A program made the position numbers and the translations under genes. 33,309 bases of DNA from Synechococcus sp. Cruz-7E5 (lineage in GTDB: Bacteria > Cyanobacteriota > Cyanobacteriia > PCC-6307 > Cyanobiaceae): the NCBI RefSeq assembly GCF_024345995.1, contig NZ_JAGQCE010000021.1, forward strand, positions 1-33,309, given 5' to 3'. Below are positions 1 to 9,000 of this stretch, one piece after another. Each line of letters starts with the position of its first letter. The stretch's first letter is position 1. Under the pieces are notes generated by a model. It made no database searches and was not told the DNA's origin. It saw nothing but the letters and a program-made list of their open reading frames with translations.

Positions 1-2
1 GC

Positions 3-590
3 AACCAGAAAGCGGGCGAAAAGCCTCTGAATGAACGCAGAGCTCTCCCTGAGCCCAACAGAACACTCAGGCGGGGATTTCTGGCCTCAGATGCCTTTAA
101 AACCCCTGTAGACCAGAGCTTCCTTAGCGGTGCCACTGTAAGTAAAACCTACATTTGGAAAGGCCAGGTTGCTGTTAATTCTTTTACCCCACAGCAGTAC
201 AATAATCTAATTTTCAAGGAGCCCACAACAGGACCCTGGTTGGAAAAAGTTGGTCTTCCCTTTCCAGAAGCCCCAAAGCCCACGCCTAAGGATATATTTA
301 TATCTCTTTCTAATCAAGGCGGTTATGTTGCTAAATGGTCCTTAATTTATATTTTACTTGGGAAGGCGGCGCCTGTGTTTGAGGGGGGAACATTGGCTTT
401 AGGCATGGATAAAGAAGTTTTCATCCAGCCAAACGCGGTAGGCATAGTATTCGCAGTTGATGCTCTTGGCAAGATTGGTGACCCAAATATATTCCGTCAA
501 GTTATACCCTCAAACAGCAGAAATTGCTTTGTATTAACAGGCACAATCTTCAATCCTGCAAAATCCTTGAAGGCGGATAGCGATTGCTAG
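3..590 (+). CDS. Partial gene, C-terminal thiol-cytolysin-like domain protein (5' end off the window)
   Basis: The reading frame is open from base 3 to the TAG at 588-590, so the 5' end lies outside the window; the TTG at 240 is internal. About 195 residues are visible. The last 100 residues read as a beta-sandwich: GGYVAKWSLIY, then EVFIQPNAVGIVFAVDA, then CFVLTGTIFNP. This order matches the C-terminal domain of thiol-activated cytolysins (xGAYVAxF, IPLPxNAxNVxVKA, xxIWGTTLYP), but the Trp-rich undecapeptide is missing. The protein encoded at 3282-3969 on the other strand ends with the same pattern, including GTIFNP. The DNA is visibly richer in A and T than the core genes. The family match is from memory and tentative. 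A pore-forming role cannot be claimed because the rest of the protein is not visible. Confidence 0.5.
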   Translation, partial: NQKAGEKPLNERRALPEPNRTLRRGFLASDAFKTPVDQSFLSGATVSKTYIWKGQVAVNSFTPQQYNNLIFKEPTTGPWLEKVGLPFPEAPKPTPKDIFISLSNQGGYVAKWSLIYILLGKAAPVFEGGTLALGMDKEVFIQPNAVGIVFAVDALGKIGDPNIFRQVIPSNSRNCFVLTGTIFNPAKSLKADSDC

Positions 591-629
591 TTTCGCGTCC
601 CGGAGATTTGTGAGTAAAGTTGCTTGTCC

Positions 630-2420
630 GGCGACAATCAGGTTGACCGGCGCATTGCATCGTTACTTGGGTTACTTGCGTAAGGTTGTTGCATCAATGT
701 TTGGCGCAAGGAGGAGGTCATGCCGAGCGGTGCTGTGGCCGGGAGGCGTGAGGTTCGAGCGGCCGGCCCTGATCCGCAGCGCAGACGGGCCGCGATGGAG
801 GCGGCCCGCCAGCGCTACGGGGGCCTGAGTGCTGCCGGTAAGCGGAGATTGCTGGACGAGCTGGAGGCGATCACGGGGTATCACCGCAAATCGCTGTTGC
901 GGCTGCTCAATCGCCAGGCTGTTGCCCCCGCCGAATCAGAAGGGCCGCTCGATCAGGCGGCCCTCAAGCCCCATCCCCGGCGCCGCTATGGCCCGGAAGC
1001 AACAGCGGCATTGGTGCCGCTATGGGAGGCCAGTGATCGGCTGTGTGGCAAGCGCCTGGTGGCCCTGCTACCGCTGCTGGTGGAATCGCTGGAGCAACAC
1101 GGCCATCTGAGCCTGGAGCCTGCGGTGCGTGAGCAGGTGCTGGTAATGAGCAGCGCCACGATCGATCGGCTGCTGGGACCGATCCGCAAGGCCAGCGCTG
1201 CCAACAACTGGCGGCGGCCGCCGCGGGCCTACAGCTCCGTGCGGCGGCGGGTGCCGGTGCGCACGTTCAAGGGCTGGAGCAATCACAGGGAGCCTGGCTG
1301 GCTGGAAATCGATCTGGTGGCCCACTGCGGCGGCCGCATGCAGGGCCCCTTTCTTTGGACTCTGATGGCCACGGATATCGCCACGGGCTGGAGCGAAAGC
1401 CTGCCGATCCTGGTGCGCGATGGCGCGGTGGTGCTCACGGCCCTGCAGCTGATCCGCCGGCAACTGCCGTTTCCACTACGGGGGATCGATGCCGACAACG
1501 ACCCGGTGTTCATGAACAGCCTGATGGAGGCCTGGTGTGACCGGCCGGGCCACCAGATCGTGCTCACCCGATCGCGGGCGTACCAGAGCAATGACCAGGC
1601 CTGGGTGGAGCAGAAGAACGGGATGCTGGTGCGCCGGGTGGTGGGCTACCAGCGGCTGGAGGGTTTGGAGGCGGCCCAGGTGCTGGGCGAGCTGTACGGC
1701 GCGCTGCGGCTGTTCACCAACCTGTTCCAGCCATCGTTCAAGCTCAAAAGCAGTGAGCGCGACGGCGGCCGGATCAAGCGGCAGCACCACCCACCGCGAA
1801 CGCCCCTGCAGCGGTTGCTGGCCAGTGGCGTGCTGAGCGAGGAGACGGCCGAACCCTGGCGGGAGCTACGGCGCCGCAGTGACCCGGTGGCCTTGCTCGC
1901 CACGATTCGCCGCTGCCAGGGCCAGTTGGCGGTGCTGGCCAGCGCTGAGGAGGGCTCTGCCTTGCAAGCCAGCCGAACGGAGAGGGATCTGGCTGCGGAG
2001 AACCGATCGCTGGAGGTGTTCCTGGGCGGCCTGCAGGACCTCTGGCAGAACAACCAGCCCAGGCGTCGCAAACCCAAGCCACGCATCGGCAAACGCAGCA
2101 GGCCCGATCCGTTTGAACCGGATGTGGAGCGGATCGAACAATGGCTGCAGGCCGAGCCCCAGCTCAGGGCCAAGACGCTGCTGGAGCGGCTGATCGATCA
2201 CAACCCGGAGCGCTACAGCCCACGCCACCTGCGCACCCTGCAGCGGCGCCTGCGCGGTTACCGGCTGCAATGGATCGAGAACGAGATGGCCGCTCTGGCG
2301 GTGGCCGGGCCTCCAAGCCTGCAGGAAGGTGAAAGCGTGCAGAAGCCAGTGTTACCAGGCGTCAATTGAAATGGGTAACAAGTTGTTGATGCAAAGCGAG
2401 GGGCCAACTTGATTGACGCC
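630..2420 (+). mobile_element. Complete insertion sequence with one rve-type transposase
   Basis: The left end (630-678) and the reverse complement of the right end (2420-2373) align as imperfect terminal inverted repeats. Both read GGCG-CAATCA-GTTG-CC, then CGC-TTGCATC, then ACTTG and TTAC. Further TTGCATC (655-661, 689-695) and TTACTTG (663-669, 672-678) repeats in the left end could be transposase binding sites. The element holds a single transposase gene (720-2369). No clear target-site duplication is visible next to either end, so the exact outer boundaries may be off by a few bases. Confidence 0.75.
720..2369 (+). CDS. DDE transposase with integrase (rve) core
   Basis: This 549-residue transposase moves the surrounding element by DDE (RNase H-fold) chemistry. 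An N-terminal helical region carries GYHRKSLLRLLNR (53-65), a motif seen in a group of rve transposases outside the classical IS3 and IS21 families. The catalytic core has D198 (EIDLVAH), D259 (DADNDPVF) and E297 (AWVEQKNG); the last two are 38 residues apart, as in integrases. The C-terminal third is basic. The start is well set: a strong AGGAGGAGG ribosome site at about 710-718 precedes the ATG at 720. The stop codon falls inside a copy of the element's end sequence (see the repeat at 2354-2424). The gene appears intact. IS family was not assigned. Confidence 0.85.
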   Translation: MPSGAVAGRREVRAAGPDPQRRRAAMEAARQRYGGLSAAGKRRLLDELEAITGYHRKSLLRLLNRQAVAPAESEGPLDQAALKPHPRRRYGPEATAALVPLWEASDRLCGKRLVALLPLLVESLEQHGHLSLEPAVREQVLVMSSATIDRLLGPIRKASAANNWRRPPRAYSSVRRRVPVRTFKGWSNHREPGWLEIDLVAHCGGRMQGPFLWTLMATDIATGWSESLPILVRDGAVVLTALQLIRRQLPFPLRGIDADNDPVFMNSLMEAWCDRPGHQIVLTRSRAYQSNDQAWVEQKNGMLVRRVVGYQRLEGLEAAQVLGELYGALRLFTNLFQPSFKLKSSERDGGRIKRQHHPPRTPLQRLLASGVLSEETAEPWRELRRRSDPVALLATIRRCQGQLAVLASAEEGSALQASRTERDLAAENRSLEVFLGGLQDLWQNNQPRRRKPKPRIGKRSRPDPFEPDVERIEQWLQAEPQLRAKTLLERLIDHNPERYSPRHLRTLQRRLRGYRLQWIENEMAALAVAGPPSLQEGESVQKPVLPGVN

Positions 2421-2424
2421 TGGT
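2354..2424. repeat. 13-bp inverted repeat at IS right end
   Basis: ACCAGGCGTCAAT (2354-2366) and ATTGACGCCTGGT (2412-2424) are perfect reverse complements, 45 bases apart. The right copy is the outer tip of the IS plus four flanking bases. The left copy overlaps the end of the transposase gene, whose TGA is at 2367-2369. It may form a hairpin at the end of the transposase transcript or be a second transposase site. Confidence 0.7.
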
Positions 2425-2541
2425 GCCGATCAGCAGACAGTAATCAAGGCAGGGGATCTGCCCGGAGATGGGCAAGATTTCGTGTCGACGGAAAGAGGTT
2501 GTCGTCACAGGCAACCGCGGAGCAGCTCAGGGGGCCTCACC

Positions 2542-2560
2542 GGCCAACTTGATTGACGCC
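2542..2560. repeat. Extra 19-bp copy of the IS right end
   Basis: GGCCAACTTGATTGACGCC occurs at 2402-2420, as the outer end of the complete IS, and again here in the same orientation. The bases inside each copy do not match, so this is an isolated end sequence. It sits in the 3' end of the IS630 transposase remnant and supplies its last codons. Confidence 0.75.
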
Positions 2561-2620
2561 AAACGGCCAAGGGGCTTGACGCGAGACAGTTGCTGCAGCT
2601 TCTCCAGGATTGACTTCCCT

Positions 2621-2670
2621 GTGGCGGTCCAGTTCAACAAGACTAAGGCCCTGTTGAACTGGACCGCCAC
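2621..2670. repeat. Perfect 18-bp inverted repeat inside IS630 remnant
   Basis: GTGGCGGTCCAGTTCAAC (2621-2638) is exactly complementary to 2653-2670, with a 14-base loop. On the minus strand one arm encodes LNWTAT, a conserved IS630 motif. The other encodes VAVQFN where family members usually have a sequence like VENYNR. Confidence 0.9.
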
Positions 2671-2975
2671 GAACTGCTCGATACGCGCTATCAAGCCCAC
2701 AACGCTGGAGAAGCTGCCCCGTCGGATGGCCCGCTGAGTGATGATCCCAAACCAGCGCTCAACCTGGTTCAGCCAGGAGTCATAGGTGTGGATGGAGTGC
2801 ACATGGAAGCAGGGACGCTGTGCCAGCCACGACCAACCTTGGTGTGCTTGTGAGTGCAGGTGTTGTTCACGATCAGGTTCAGTCCAGCATCTCGGGCATG
2901 GAGCTCTCGATCAGGGTGCAGGAACCCCAGGAACTCCTGATGCCGGGTTCCAGTGGCCTGACCTCAGATGCCTCT

Positions 2976-3281
2976 GGAAGCATTCTGCGTTGGCCGGGCA
3001 TCATGAAAATTCTGAACTCAGCAATGCTTACCAACAGCGGTTGACGGTCAGGGAAGACGCCAACTGACCGGTTGAAAACGCCATGAGTCGATGTGTGGTC
3101 CTCTTGTAACGGATCATCCATGGCATCCTGATAGGCGCATCTTCAATCTCTGGATCACGAAGCGACTACCAGGTCTGCATGAGGCCGATTCTCAACATAG
3201 TGGCCGCTAGTCAATTGACTGAATGAAAGCCAACATTCCAAGAGACTCCCTGGCATGCATGCACTGCATAAGGATGTTGTC
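2976..3281. other. Region without recognisable gene
   Basis: About 300 bases between the IS630 remnant and the next leftward gene. Short open frames occur on both strands, but none has a recognisable motif or a ribosome site. Small palindromes (GTCAATTGAC, GCATGCATGC) are present. It probably contains decayed mobile-element DNA plus the 3' flank of the gene at 3282. Confidence 0.5.
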
Positions 3282-3969
3282 TCATTCGCAGTGATAGCCT
3301 CTGCTATTCCTTCCTAGTGCATCCATCTTATTGGCGTAAATTGCATCTGTACGCGTGAAACTCGGATTGAAGATTGTTCCATGAGTATATAGGCAGACAC
3401 GATCACAAGGATTAAAGCTTAATTTGATGACTGGTTCTTTCCGGCCAACAGGGCGCACCGTGAGATTAACGTGTTTTGCTGTTTCTTCCGGGATGCTGAA
3501 AGTCTTTCTGCTCCACATTGCATTGGCGCCAACGAGCTGCCCACTACTTGATTCCGGCACCGGAATTGTTGCCCCCCCTGGTAATGCTATCTGTTTGGGT
3601 GATGCTGGAAAGTATGCGAACCCATATTCTACGGTATATCCTGCTTTATTAATGAGCTCTACGGATCCTTTGTCGCCAGCGATGGGTCCGCGCCCTCGTA
3701 AGTCGTAAGTGCATCCATTAGGCTTTATTCGTTGTCCGCTTGCATTCCTTTGAATTTGTTGGGCAATCGTAAAGCTCAAATCCTGATTGCTGGTATTGTT
3801 GCTATTTGCTTGGTGAGATAGGGATTCTTTGGGATTTGAGAAACTAGTGATGGGTAATGAAAGATTTGACTTGGCTTGGTAGGCAAGCCCAGGGTTGCCG
3901 CTCACGGTAGTCAAGCTAATAAAAAGAAAAGCTGCGGCAAGGTATTGATTTTTTTTTAGCTGATGCCAT
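3282..3969 (-). CDS. Secreted protein with C-terminal thiol-cytolysin-like domain; start disturbed by poly-A tract
   Basis: The frame runs leftward to a TAG at 3282. It encodes a hydrophobic segment (YLAAAFLFISLTTVSGNPGLA) that looks like a signal peptide, a Ser/Asn-rich stretch, and a domain with INKAGYTVEYGFAYF, then KTFSIPEETAKHVNLTVRPVG, then CLYTHGTIFNP. That order matches the C-terminal beta-sandwich of thiol-activated cytolysins and the protein at 3-590; the undecapeptide is absent. The only in-frame start is a TTG at 4100, which would put 44 atypical residues before the signal peptide. An ATG at 3969 gives a normal signal peptide (M-A-S-A-K-K-N-Q) if the nine-A run at 3949-3957 had eight. 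So the gene is either frameshifted, phase-variable, or a base-call error. The DNA is low in GC compared with the core genes. Confidence 0.55.
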
Positions 3970-4137
3970 GACCCAAGCCAAGCCAGAATCCAATTTGAAT
4001 GTAGCACATAGCAAGCTTTAAGTGTGGCCTCCTGCCAGGTTCTTTGGCTGTCACGGGGGCGAGTTCCGCTGGTTTCGCCGAATGAGCCTCTGAGCAACAA
4101 GTCTGCGGCAGTCCTTTAGACCTCCTAAGTGTTCGCA

Positions 4138-4940
4138 ATGGACATTGTCGATGCCCGCGAAGAGGCTCTCCGCAAGCTGCTGCGCCTTGCCACAGCCTCG
4201 CTCGTGCAACCAACTGCACCTTCTACCGCCTCGTCCGTGATGGCGTGCCAGTGGCTATCCACCGACCCGATGGCAGCATCGCCGGCGACGATGTGCGGCT
4301 GGTGGATTTCGCTACCGCTCCTGCCATCGACTGGCTGGTTGTGAACCAGTTCTCGGTGAGCGACGGCCAGCACAACCGCCGGGCCAACCTGATGGTGTTC
4401 CTCAATGGTAGCGCCACCATCTGGAATGCCTACGCCCAGCTGCAGACCTACAAGGCCGAGATTCCCTCGCTCCTTCAGACCAACGCCGCCCTGGTGGTGA
4501 GCGATGGGTTGCAGGCTCGCATCGGCTCGATCACCGCTAACCAGGAGTGGTTCAAGGTGTGGCGCAGCATTGATGGCGAGGTGCACGCCCCCGCCACCGC
4601 TTTGGAGCTGGAAACGCTCATCCGTGGCGTGTTCGAGCCGCAGCGGTTTCTTGATCTGCTACAGCACTTCATCGTCTTCGAGGAAGACCCGGATTCGGGC
4701 GCCCTGCACAAGATCATCGCCGGCTATCACCAGTTCCATCGGCAGGGCGTGCTCGCCAAGCTGGACAACCAGGTGGAACTGCTCCAGGTCTATGAGTTCA
4801 AGTCGCCGTCCCAGGCGGCGAGACTGCTGCTCGCCCGCAGTGCCAACGGCCGGCTCGACTGGAAAGATGCCGCCGGGATCACCCTCATGGAGCACTTGGA
4901 GCGGGCGGCGGCGGCAGCCTCCGCAGACGCTGAGCCGTGA
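4138..4940 (+). pseudogene. Broken hsdR 5' fragment fused to DUF4357-like tail
   Basis: From [12 protein letters not shown] to [10 protein letters not shown] this closely matches residues about 65-278 of the intact HsdR at 6062-9178. A single-base deletion near 4209 shifts the frame (the ATG at 4138 runs in one frame, the rest continues in another from about 4212). The stretch carrying the nuclease ExK motif (IELKN in the intact copy) is cleanly deleted: FLNG-S-ATIW replaces [23 protein letters not shown]. The paired catalytic Asp is Asn. After HQFH the sequence changes to a 65-residue tail with YEFKSPSQAARLLLARSANGRLDWKD in pieces, typical of DUF4357 C-termini. No helicase domain follows. 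The stop overlaps a possible GTG start at 4937. Confidence 0.8.
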
Positions 4941-5005
4941 GGTCCCACCCTCACGTGCCAGCGAATCTGGCGGCACCGCTAACCTTGACTCATCACGGCT
5001 GGGCC

Positions 5006-5233
5006 ATGACGGAACAGGAACGCCAGCATCAAGACCTCGAAAGCCGGTTGCCGCTGGCCTCCGGTGAAGCCTTCTCTGCTGCGCGCGCACAGGTGCTGGC
5101 CTCGGGGCAAAGCGTGCTGCAAAGCGAAGACGGCTTCATCGTCCGGGTCTTCCCCGACGGCCGCAAGCAAAAACTCAAGCCGGTCGAGCCTCCCACTCCG
5201 GTCATCCCTGGTACCACCTTCACCATTAGGTGA
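5006..5233 (+). CDS. Small protein coupled to zeta-toxin-like gene (possible antitoxin)
   Basis: This encodes a 75-residue charged protein with a C-terminal stretch VRVFPDGRKQKLKPVEPP. I do not recognise a named domain. The ATG at 5006 is chosen because MTEQERQ begins a typical soluble N-terminus; a GTG at 4937 overlapping the preceding stop (GTGA) would add 23 residues. Its TGA (5231-5233) overlaps the GTG start of the next gene (5230-5232), so the two are translationally coupled. Small genes directly before zeta-like P-loop kinases often encode the partner or antitoxin. That role is inferred from position only. Confidence 0.6.
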   Translation: MTEQERQHQDLESRLPLASGEAFSAARAQVLASGQSVLQSEDGFIVRVFPDGRKQKLKPVEPPTPVIPGTTFTIR

Positions 5234-5983
5234 CTGCGCTTACACCCAGGCTGCGGGTGTTCGCAGGGCCCAATGGCTCAGGGAAAAGCGTGCTCAAGGG
5301 TGTGCTGCCGCTGTCCTTGCTGGGCTGGGGGTGTTCTTGAACCCGGATGAAATCGAGGCGAGCATCCGCGAGAACGGCTTCCTGGATCTGGGAGCTTTTG
5401 GCATCAGCGCCGCCGCAGCGGAGATTTTGCCGGCCTTCACGGGCTCAGAGTTGCTGCGATCGGCAGGGTTGCTGGAGCCTGCTCAGATGTTGCGGTTGGA
5501 GGGCGGGCGGCTGGTCTTTGCTGGCGTGGTGGTCAACGCCTACTTCGCTTCGGTGGCGGCTGATGTACTACGCCAGCTTCTGCTGCAGCGCCGGGCCAGC
5601 TTCACCTGCGAAACCGTCATGTCCCATCCCGGCAAGGTGGCCCTTCTGGAGAAAGCGAAACAAATCGGCTATCCAATCTCCATCTCTACTTCGTGGCCAC
5701 GGATGACCCCGAGATCAATGTTTCGCGGGTGCGCAACCGCGTCGGTCTGGGCGGGCATCCCGTGCCGGAAGACGAGATCATCAGCCGCTACCACCGCTTG
5801 CTGGCGCACTTGTTGGAGGCCATCAAGCACACAAACCGGGCCTTCATCTTCGACAACTCAACCGACAGCGCCGACCTACAGCTCGCCTGGATCGCAGAAA
5901 TCACCGATGACTGGCGGCTGGAGTTGAAGACAGACCGGATCCCCGCCTGGTTCAACAGAGCAGTGATTGAGAAGATCGCTTGA
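5230..5983 (+). pseudogene. Zeta-toxin-like P-loop kinase, two frameshifts
   Basis: Read across three frames, this is a zeta-toxin / UDP-N-acetylglucosamine kinase-like protein. The first frame gives LRVFAGPNGSGKSVLKGVLP (Walker A) and stops at a TGA near 5339. The second frame carries on with GVFLNPDEIEASIRENGFLD and FTCETVMSHPGKVALLEKAKQIGY in order. The third gives YFVATDDPEINVSRVRNRV, HPVPEDEIISRYHRLL and a C-terminal end at 5983. The breaks lie near 5325-5335 (a G-rich stretch) and 5660-5690. All expected motifs survive, so the decay is recent or partly a base-call issue. As written, no full-length kinase can be made. Start is the GTG at 5230, overlapping the preceding stop. Confidence 0.8.
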
Positions 5984-6061
5984 GCTTATTCCTGCCAGGC
6001 CACACTTCTCCAGGTGCAGATCTACGTCACACTTGTGTCCCGGCGCCAGCCTCCCGCCCCC

Positions 6062-9000
6062 ATGACCCTCAGCGAAGCCGACGTCGAGCAGGCGGCCCTC
6101 GGCTGGTTCCAGGAGCTGGGCTACACAATGCTCCCTGGCCCTCAGCTGACCCCCGGCGAACCGGCAGCGGAGCGGGAGTCGTTCAGCGAGGTGGTGCTGG
6201 TGGGCCGCCTGCGCGAGGCCATCGCCCGCATCAATCCCGCCATCCCTGACGGCGCCCTGGAAGAGGCCCTGCGCAAGCTCTTGCGCCTCGCTACGCCCTC
6301 GCTCGTACAAACCAATCGCGCCTTCCACCGCCTGCTGCGGGAGGGGGTGCCGGTGGAATACCCCCGGGCCGATGGCAGCATCGCCGGCGACCATGTGCGC
6401 CTGGTCGACTTCACAACCGTTGCCGCCAACGACTGGCTGGTGGTGAACCAGTTCGCCGTCAGCGACGGCCAGCACCACCGCCGGCCCGATCTGGTGGTGT
6501 TCCTCAATGGCCTGCCCCTGGGCCTGATCGAGCTCAAGAACGCCGCCGCTGAAGGGGCCACCATCTGGAGCGCCTACGCCCAGCTGCAGACCTATAAAGC
6601 CGAGATCCCCTCGCTCCTTCAGTTCAACGCCGCCCTGGTGGTGAGCGATGGCCTGCAGGCCCGCATCGGCTCGATCACCGCCAACCAGGAATGGTTCAAG
6701 GTATGGCGCAGCATCGAGGGCGAAGCCCTCGCACCAGCCTCGGCTCTGGAGCTGGAAACGCTCATCCGTGGCGTGTTCGAGCCGTCGCGCTTCCTCGATC
6801 TGCTGCAGCACTTCATCGTCTTCGAGGAAAACCCGGATTCCGGCGCCCTGAGCAAGATCATCGCCGGCTACCACCAGTTCCATGCCGTGAATGCGGCTGT
6901 GAAGGAAACCGTGCGCGCCAGCGGCTTGGGCCCGGCAGCCAGCAGCCTGGGCGGACGGCCGGGCGACCGCCGCGCCGGGGTGGTGTGGCACACCCAGGGC
7001 AGCGGCAAGAGCTTCTCGATGCTCTTCTATGCCGCCCGCATCGTGCGCCATCCGGCGATGCAGAACCCCACCCTGGTGGTGCTCACCGATCGCAACGATC
7101 TCGACGACCAGCTCTTCGGCCAGTTCCAGCGCTGCGCCGACCTTCTCGGCCAGACGCCAGTGCAGGCCGCCAGTCGCGAGCAGCTGCGGGAGCTGCTCAA
7201 TCGGGCCAGTGGTGGCGTGGTGTTCACCACCATCCAGAAGTTCATGCCGGACAAGGGCGAACCCATGCCCGAGCTGAGCGCCCGGCAGAACATCGTGGTG
7301 ATCGCCGATGAAGCGCACCGCAGCCAGTACGGCTTCGGCGGCAAGGTGAACGAGAAGACCGGTGAAATGTCTTACGGCTTCGGCAGCAACCTGCGCGATG
7401 CCCTGCCCAACGCCTCCTTCATCGGCTTCACCGGTACGCCAATCGAGCAGACCGACGCCAACACCCGCGCCGTGTTCGGCGATTACATCTCCATCTACGA
7501 CATCCAACGCGCCGTGGCCGACAAGGCCACCGTGCCGATCTACTACGAGAGCCGCATCTCCAAGCTCTCCCTCAATGCCGCCGAGCTGCCCAGGCTCGAT
7601 GCGGAGTTCGAGGAGATCACCGAAGGCGAGGAGTTCACGCAGAAGGAAAAGCTGAAAACCAAATGGGCTGCCCTCGAAGCGCTGGTGGGCGACCCCAAAC
7701 GCCTCGCGCTCGTGGCCGCCGACTTGGTGGCGCACCTGGAGAAGCGCCTGGAGGCGATGGACGGCAAGGCGATGGTGGTGTGCATGAGCCGCCGCATCTG
7801 CGTGGATCTCTACAACGCCCTCATCCAGCTGCGGCCCGAATGGGCCACCGACACCCTCAAGGTGGTGATGACCGGCAGCGCCGAAGACGGGCCCGACTGG
7901 CAGCCCCACATCCGTAGCAAGGAAGCGCGCCGCCAGCTGGCCAACCGCTTCAAGGACGCCGCCGACCCCTTCAAGATCGTGATCGTGCGCGACATGTGGC
8001 TCACCGGCTTCGATGCGCCCTGCCTGCACACCATGTACGTCGACAAGCCGATGCAGGGCCACGGTCTGATGCAGGCCATCGCCCGCGTCAACCGGGTATT
8101 CCGCGACAAGCCCGGCGGCCTCGTGGTGGATTACCTCGGCCTCGCCGACCAGCTCAAACGCGCCCTGGCCACCTACACCGAAAGCGGCGGCCGGGGCGAC
8201 CCCGCTCCGCTCGTTGCCCAGGCCATCGCCGTGATGCTCGAAAAGCACGGCATCGCCTCTGATCTGCTGCACGGTTTCGACTGGTCGGCCTGGACCAGCG
8301 GCACCCCCACCGAGCGCCTGCAGCTCCTACCCGCCGGCCAGGAGTTCATCCTCCAGCAGGAGAACGGCAAGCAACGTTGGCTGCAGGTGGTGGCCGAACT
8401 CTCCCGCGCCTTCGCTCTCTGCTCCGCCAGCGACGAGGCCACCGCCATTCGCGACGACGTGAGTTTCTTCCAGGCCCTGCAGGCCGCCCTCGCCAAGCAA
8501 TCCAGCAGCACCAGCAAAACGCCCGAACAGATCGATGCCGCCATCCGCCAGCTTGTGAGCAAGGCGATCACCACCGAAGGCCAGGTGATCGATGTGTTCA
8601 CCGCCGCCGGCCTGCCCAGGCCCGACATCTCGATCCTCAGCGATCAGTTCCTCGCCGAGGTGCGGGGCCTCAAGCACAAGAACGTGGCCGCCGAGCTGCT
8701 CGAGAAGTTACTAAAAGACGAGCTAAAAGTGCGCTCCAAGCGCAACCTGGTGCAGAGCCAGGTGTTCTCCGAGAAGCTCAAGAAAGCCCTCAACGCCTAC
8801 CACAACCGCGCCATCACCACGGCCGAGGTGATCGATGACCTGATCGCCCTTGCCAAGGAACTCGATGCCGCCACCAAGCGCGGCGAGTCCTTAGGCCTCA
8901 CCGACGACGAAGTGGCCTTCTACGACGCCCTTGCCGCCAACGACAGCGCCGCGGCGGCCATGGGCGACGCCAAGCTCAAAGTGATCGCCGCTGAACTGAT

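Larger units (their letters stand above)
2527..2975 (-). pseudogene. IS630-family transposase remnant (C-terminal part)
   Basis: The open part (2527-2802) contains YDSWLNQVERWFGIITQRAIRRGSFSSV, in pieces the hallmark C-terminal block of IS630 transposases with the last catalytic Glu (NQVERWF), and ends with LNWTATGKSILEKL. Upstream, in another frame, RHQEFLGFL and then LIVNN-HKHTKV (about 2945-2850) match the preceding IS630 segment (RHQEFL, LIVDNYATHKHPKV); the key Asp of LIVDN is Asn here. A single-base frame change near 2843 separates the two parts. The N-terminal half was not found. The last residues (RLASIKLAGEAP) are encoded by the foreign IS end at 2542-2560. This gene is dead. Confidence 0.8.

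Noticed and set aside
240-590. Complete 116-residue gene starting at TTG 240
   Set aside because: The frame is open upstream to base 3 with protein-like sequence, so this is the 3' part of a longer gene.
5876-8272. 798-codon open frame on the minus strand
   Set aside because: Antisense to the intact hsdR and in register with its codon bias; His/Gly/Ala-rich sequence without motifs.
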